The notes below the pieces were generated by a model that ran no database searches, was not told the origin of the DNA, and saw nothing but the letters and a program-made list of their open reading frames with translations. Both the position numbers and the translations under genes were made by a program. Shown here one piece after another: positions 5,651 to 9,032 of a DNA stretch of 9,032 nucleotides. Within the stretch, counting starts at the first letter, position 1; every line of letters begins with the position of its first letter. The DNA is from Saprospiraceae bacterium (GTDB lineage: Bacteria; Bacteroidota; Bacteroidia; Chitinophagales; Saprospiraceae), in the NCBI GenBank assembly GCA_020436955.1, contig JAGQWW010000083.1, forward strand, positions 1-9,032. Direction: 5' to 3'.

Positions 5651-5691
5651 CCTTGACCACGCTTTTTGAGCTTATCAAGGCTTTCGAAAGC
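5651..5691. repeat. paired dyad symmetries upstream of ade, including a perfect 12-base palindrome
   Basis: GCTTTCGAAAGC (5680-5691) is a perfect 12-base palindrome. Immediately left, CCTTGA (5651-5656) and TCAAGG (5675-5680) form an inverted repeat with an 18-base loop, and the two elements share base 5680. They lie 45-86 bases before the ade ATG, in a plausible place for a repressor or activator site or a leader hairpin. No T-run follows directly, so this is not a typical terminator. Confidence 0.5.
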
Positions 5692-5736
5692 AATTTCTTT
5701 ACTAATTGAGGCCTTTAAAGTCTAAAACAAAGTTAT

Positions 5737-7347
5737 ATGTCCATCGTTCAGGGTCAATTTGTAGATATTCGAAACAGGAACATTTTTCCTGCTTCCATCA
5801 CTATTGAATCGGGAAAAATTGTAAAAATCGAAGCACTGGAATCAGCTCCGGATGTCTTCCTGTTACCGGGATTTGTAGATGCACATATTCACATTGAAAG
5901 TTCCATGGTTACCCCATATGAATTTGCCCGCATCGCATTAGGACATGGTACGGTGGCGACCGTTTCTGATCCTCATGAAATAGCCAATGTGGTTGGGATG
6001 GAAGGCGTGTATTATATGATTGAAAATGCAAGAGATGTCAGGTTTAAGTTTCACTTTATTACACCGTCCTGTGTGCCGGCTACTACCTTTGAAAATGCCG
6101 GGGCTACTATTGACTCTGCGGATATCAAAACATTGATGGCCGACCCTGACATTTATTATTTGTCAGAAATGATGAATTATCCGGGGGTGCTGTTTAACGA
6201 TGAAGAGGTAATGAAAAAATTGGCTATCGCAAAAGCATCCGGAAAACCTATCGACGGGCACGCACCCGGCTTGATGGGCGAAAAAGCCAAACAATATGCC
6301 GATGCCGGCATCACAACCGACCATGAGTGTTTTACCCTGGAAGAAGCGCTGGACAAAATCAAATTCGGAATGAAAATCCTCATTAGGGAGGGGTCTGCTG
6401 CCAAGAATTTTAATGCCTTACATTCCCTCTTTAACATGCATCCTGACAAGCTCATGCTGTGCTCCGATGACAAACATCCGGATGACCTTTTGTTGGGACA
6501 TATCAATCAATTGGTACAACGTGCAGTGGCTCTGGGCTACGATGTATTTGACGTTTTACATGCAGCTTGCATACATCCTGCAACACATTATAAGCTCAGA
6601 AGTGGCACCCTTCAGCTAGGTGATCCCGCTGATTTCATTATAGTAGAGGATCTAAAAGATTTTAAAGTACTCGCTACTTATATCGACGGTGAAAAAGTAG
6701 CTGAAATTGGCAAAACCTCTTTCCCTGCAAAGCAACATAAGCTTTTGAATCAATTTAATATAGGCCCAAAGCAAGTCAATGATTTTGAAACAATTGCCAA
6801 AGCTAACCCCCAACCGGTAATGCAGGCTTTGGATGGTGAATTGATAACAGAAAAATTATTCCTGGATCTGCCATCAAAAGATGGCAAACAATTGCCCTCC
6901 CCTGAGAATGATATCCTGAAAATAGCAGTGGTAAACCGATACAATGAAGCACCGGTAGCAACGGGTTTTATCAAGGGATTTGGGCTTAAAAATGGAGCTA
7001 TTGCTTCAACTGTTGGTCATGATTCACACAATATAATTGCTGTAGGAACAGACGACGAGTCGCTTTGCAAGGCGGTAAATTTGTTGATTGAAAACAAAGG
7101 TGGACTTTCCGCAACCAATGGGGAAGAAGAAAAAGAGATTGCTTTGCCTATCGCTGGATTAATGTCAGACCAACCATGTGCCGTCATCGGAAAATCCTAT
7201 GCGGAAATAGATGGGTTTGTTAAAGGAATGGGGTCAAACCTTAGAGCACCATTCATGACCCTTTCCTTTATGGCATTGTTGGTTATTCCAAAAATTAAAA
7301 TGAGCGATTTAGGATTGTTTGATGCGGAAGCATTCAAATTTTATTAG
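5737..7347 (+). CDS. ade: adenine deaminase
   Basis: 536 residues, close to the usual length of the Ade/AdeC family in the amidohydrolase superfamily. It hydrolyses adenine to hypoxanthine and ammonia for purine salvage or nitrogen release, in the cytoplasm. Diagnostic segments are present: metal-binding His50 and His52 in PGFVDAHIHIESSM, the family signature SDPHEIANV (77-85), IDGHAPGL, TTDHECFTLEEAL, and the catalytic Asp pair in MLCSDDKHPDDLL. The C-terminal Ade domain follows with VGHDSHNIIAVG. An in-frame TAA at 5716-5718 leaves ATG 5737 as the only ATG start, and the protein begins directly on the composite beta-domain strands. It diverges from mdh. Its TAG (7345-7347) overlaps the stop of the convergent ABC gene by 4 bases. 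Many bacteria use Add or Ade-type enzymes variably, so presence is not universal. Confidence 0.95.
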   Translation: MSIVQGQFVDIRNRNIFPASITIESGKIVKIEALESAPDVFLLPGFVDAHIHIESSMVTPYEFARIALGHGTVATVSDPHEIANVVGMEGVYYMIENARDVRFKFHFITPSCVPATTFENAGATIDSADIKTLMADPDIYYLSEMMNYPGVLFNDEEVMKKLAIAKASGKPIDGHAPGLMGEKAKQYADAGITTDHECFTLEEALDKIKFGMKILIREGSAAKNFNALHSLFNMHPDKLMLCSDDKHPDDLLLGHINQLVQRAVALGYDVFDVLHAACIHPATHYKLRSGTLQLGDPADFIIVEDLKDFKVLATYIDGEKVAEIGKTSFPAKQHKLLNQFNIGPKQVNDFETIAKANPQPVMQALDGELITEKLFLDLPSKDGKQLPSPENDILKIAVVNRYNEAPVATGFIKGFGLKNGAIASTVGHDSHNIIAVGTDDESLCKAVNLLIENKGGLSATNGEEEKEIALPIAGLMSDQPCAVIGKSYAEIDGFVKGMGSNLRAPFMTLSFMALLVIPKIKMSDLGLFDAEAFKFY

Positions 7348-9032
7348 GACGTCTGGTCGAGGTCCTCTTTGCTTTGGCGTTCGAATAAATCAGCATAGTA
7401 GCCACCATTTTTCAGAAGTGATTCATGGTTGCCTTCTTCTACTATCTTACCATCTTCAAGGACGATGATTTTATCAAACTCCAATAAGGAATAAATCCGG
7501 TGAGTAATGATAATGGAAGTTTTCTCTGCCAATGCTGAATTGAAATAATCAAGGACTTTTTGTTCGGTATTGGTATCGACTGCCGATAAACAATCGTCAA
7601 GGATAACGATATCCGGCTTTTTAATGAGGGCCCTGGCGATAGAAACCCGCTGTTTTTGACCACCGGAAAGCGTAACACCTCTCTCCCCTACCAGGGTGTC
7701 AAATTTATTGGGAAGGTCTACAATGTCTTCATAAACAGCAGCGTGCTTGGTGAACGTCTCAATTTCAGTCAATTCTGCTTCGCGTTTTCCAAAAGCAACA
7801 TTGCTGGCGATGGTGTCTGAAAAAAGGAATACATCCTGTGGTACATACCCTACACGTTTTCGAAGATTGGACAAATCCATTTCACTGATGTTTTGTCCGT
7901 CCAGCAAAATCTTACCGGATGTAATATCGTACATGCGAACCAACAAGTCCGCTATGGTAGTCTTACCCGAACCTGTCTTTCCGATGATAGCCATTTTTTG
8001 CCCCGCTTTCAAATGGAAAGTGACATCTTGCAACGCTTTAATCCCAGTATCCGGATAGGTAAAAGAAACTTTTTCAAACTGGATATCCCCCTTAAATTCA
8101 ATCGCCTTTTCAGCAGGATTGGTGATGGTGGGTTGAGTTTCTAAAAATTCATTGATTCGCTTTTGGGAAGCAGCTGCTTGCTGAATAATGGAGGCAACCC
8201 AACCAATACTGGTAACCGGCCAGGTCAACATATTTACATAGATAACAAACTCAGCGATGTTGCCTGCTGTCAATGTACCATCTGCTACTTTTAAACCTCC
8301 CACATATACTGTAATGATAGTAGAAGCTCCGATCAACAAAACCATCAAAGGGAAAAACATCGCATCTACTTTCGCAAGGCTCAATGATTTTTCCTTGTAA
8401 TTCTCTGTTTCAGCAGCGAAATAATCACCAAGTGCCTTTTCCTGAACATACGATTTCACCACACGGATACCTGAGTACACCTCCTGCGCCAAAGAATTCA
8501 GCTTTGCTAATTGTTGCTGAATCTTTTCACTTTTTTTATTGATGATATTACTGATGTAATAAATCGATATGGAAAGTATCGGTAAGGGTGCAAGGCTGTA
8601 AAGAGATAACTCCACATTGACACTAAACATGGAATAAATAACCATTACAAACAGTGAAATCAGGTTGATACCATACAACACAGCCGGACCGAGATACATA
8701 CGTACTTTAGAAACATCTTCGGTAATACGCGCCATTAGGTCGCCGGTATTATTCCTTTTATAAAATGCCAGATCCAGTTCCTGATAATGTTTGAATATCT
8801 CTTTGCGAAGGTCATATTCAATCAATCGAGACACGACAATAATGGTTTGCCGCATGAAATACATGAATAATCCCATTAATAAAGCAAGTCCCAGAACAAT
8901 CAAAGCAAACTTTAAAAGTGCCTGCCCTAATTCTGAAGCCTGGGCATCCGTCATTTCACTTATACCATTATTAAAAACGGATAGCTTTTCAATCACGTAA
9001 TCCAATGCATCACGGATGTACTGTGGCTGAAG
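7344..9032 (-). CDS. ABC exporter, fused permease-ATPase, MdlA/LmrC-like (N-terminus beyond the right edge)
   Basis: 562 residues are visible. The frame runs through the window edge (LQPQYIRDALDYVIEK), so the TTG at 9003-9005 is internal, and by family length about 20-35 residues are missing. The first part is an ABC transmembrane domain with several hydrophobic helices and the intracellular segment FYKRNNTGDLMARITED. The nucleotide-binding domain has Walker A GKTGSGKTT (7956-7982), Q-loop VPQDVF, signature LSGGQKQR (7647-7670), Walker B ending in ILDD, D-loop SAVD and H-loop ITHR. Asp replaces the usual catalytic Glu after Walker B (codon 7593-7595). This is typical of the degenerate-site subunit of heterodimeric exporters such as MdlA or LmrC, though single-gene relatives exist. 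The gene presumably exports lipids, drugs or peptides across the inner membrane; the substrate cannot be assigned. Its stop overlaps ade by 4 bases. Confidence 0.9.
   Translation of the reverse strand, partial: LQPQYIRDALDYVIEKLSVFNNGISEMTDAQASELGQALLKFALIVLGLALLMGLFMYFMRQTIIVVSRLIEYDLRKEIFKHYQELDLAFYKRNNTGDLMARITEDVSKVRMYLGPAVLYGINLISLFVMVIYSMFSVNVELSLYSLAPLPILSISIYYISNIINKKSEKIQQQLAKLNSLAQEVYSGIRVVKSYVQEKALGDYFAAETENYKEKSLSLAKVDAMFFPLMVLLIGASTIITVYVGGLKVADGTLTAGNIAEFVIYVNMLTWPVTSIGWVASIIQQAAASQKRINEFLETQPTITNPAEKAIEFKGDIQFEKVSFTYPDTGIKALQDVTFHLKAGQKMAIIGKTGSGKTTIADLLVRMYDITSGKILLDGQNISEMDLSNLRKRVGYVPQDVFLFSDTIASNVAFGKREAELTEIETFTKHAAVYEDIVDLPNKFDTLVGERGVTLSGGQKQRVSIARALIKKPDIVILDDCLSAVDTNTEQKVLDYFNSALAEKTSIIITHRIYSLLEFDKIIVLEDGKIVEEGNHESLLKNGGYYADLFERQSKEDLDQTS

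Larger units (their letters stand above)
5529..5736. other. 208-base divergent spacer between mdh and ade
   Basis: This stretch holds the mdh promoter near its left end and a symmetric region nearer ade. No exact TAnnTTTG box is seen on the plus strand for ade. I looked for a purine-riboswitch-like leader ahead of ade and did not find the conserved core. No open frame here resembles a gene. Confidence 0.6.

Noticed and set aside
5640..5736. Purine riboswitch ahead of ade
   Set aside because: The conserved three-way-junction core is not recognisable; only simple palindromes are seen.
9003..9005. TTG as the start of the ABC exporter
   Set aside because: The frame stays open to the window edge with residues typical of the exporter N-terminus, so the real start lies outside.
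1..9032. Mobile element, CRISPR array, tRNA/rRNA gene or defence island
   Set aside because: No transposase, integrase, terminal repeats, spaced repeat array, tRNA-like cloverleaf or defence-type protein is seen; the genes are mainly housekeeping.

Overview
The window is an ordinary-looking stretch of chromosome from a member of the Bacteroidota. Three things support this: -7 promoter boxes of the Bacteroidota type TAnnTTTG ahead of guaB, mdh and the redoxin gene, no strong Shine-Dalgarno sequences, and protein types common in that phylum (a single-TM DUF4129 protein, a 310-residue LDH-like malate dehydrogenase, an MdlA-like ABC exporter). Class level is uncertain; Saprospiria or Chitinophagia are guesses.

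Layout, left to right. Bases 1-101 hold the 3' end of an unrecognised plus-strand gene whose last codons run through 17 consecutive A. Its stop abuts the stop of a minus-strand gene (102-830) for an exported or membrane DUF4129 protein. After a 259-base divergent spacer comes a plus-strand HD-domain protein (1090-1698). Its stop abuts the stop of minus-strand tadA (1699-2151). A spacer with a dyad symmetry and a -7 box leads into plus-strand guaB (IMP dehydrogenase, 2301-3794). A short spacer of direct repeats (3795-3871) separates guaB from a minus-strand SelL/AhpC-TSA_2-like redoxin (3872-4420). Further right on the minus strand is mdh (4596-5528) with its own terminator-like hairpin. The 208-base divergent spacer between mdh and ade holds a 12-base palindrome. 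Plus-strand ade (adenine deaminase, 5737-7347) overlaps by 4 bases the end of a minus-strand ABC exporter that runs off the right edge (7344-9032).

Most genes look like single transcription units. Three act on purines: TadA makes inosine in tRNA, Ade turns adenine into hypoxanthine, and GuaB turns IMP into XMP. Ade and GuaB could be linked through a hypoxanthine phosphoribosyltransferase, which is not in the window. The HD protein may also act on a phosphorylated metabolite, but its substrate is unknown. Because these genes lie on different strands with separate promoters, I read the grouping as loose or coincidental. I see no tRNA, rRNA, CRISPR, insertion sequence, phage gene or defence system, and no convincing new multi-gene system. 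The more unusual points are the probably leaderless guaB transcript, three convergent gene pairs with no space between stops, the poly(A) tract in a gene end, and an ABC ATPase with Asp in place of the catalytic Glu.
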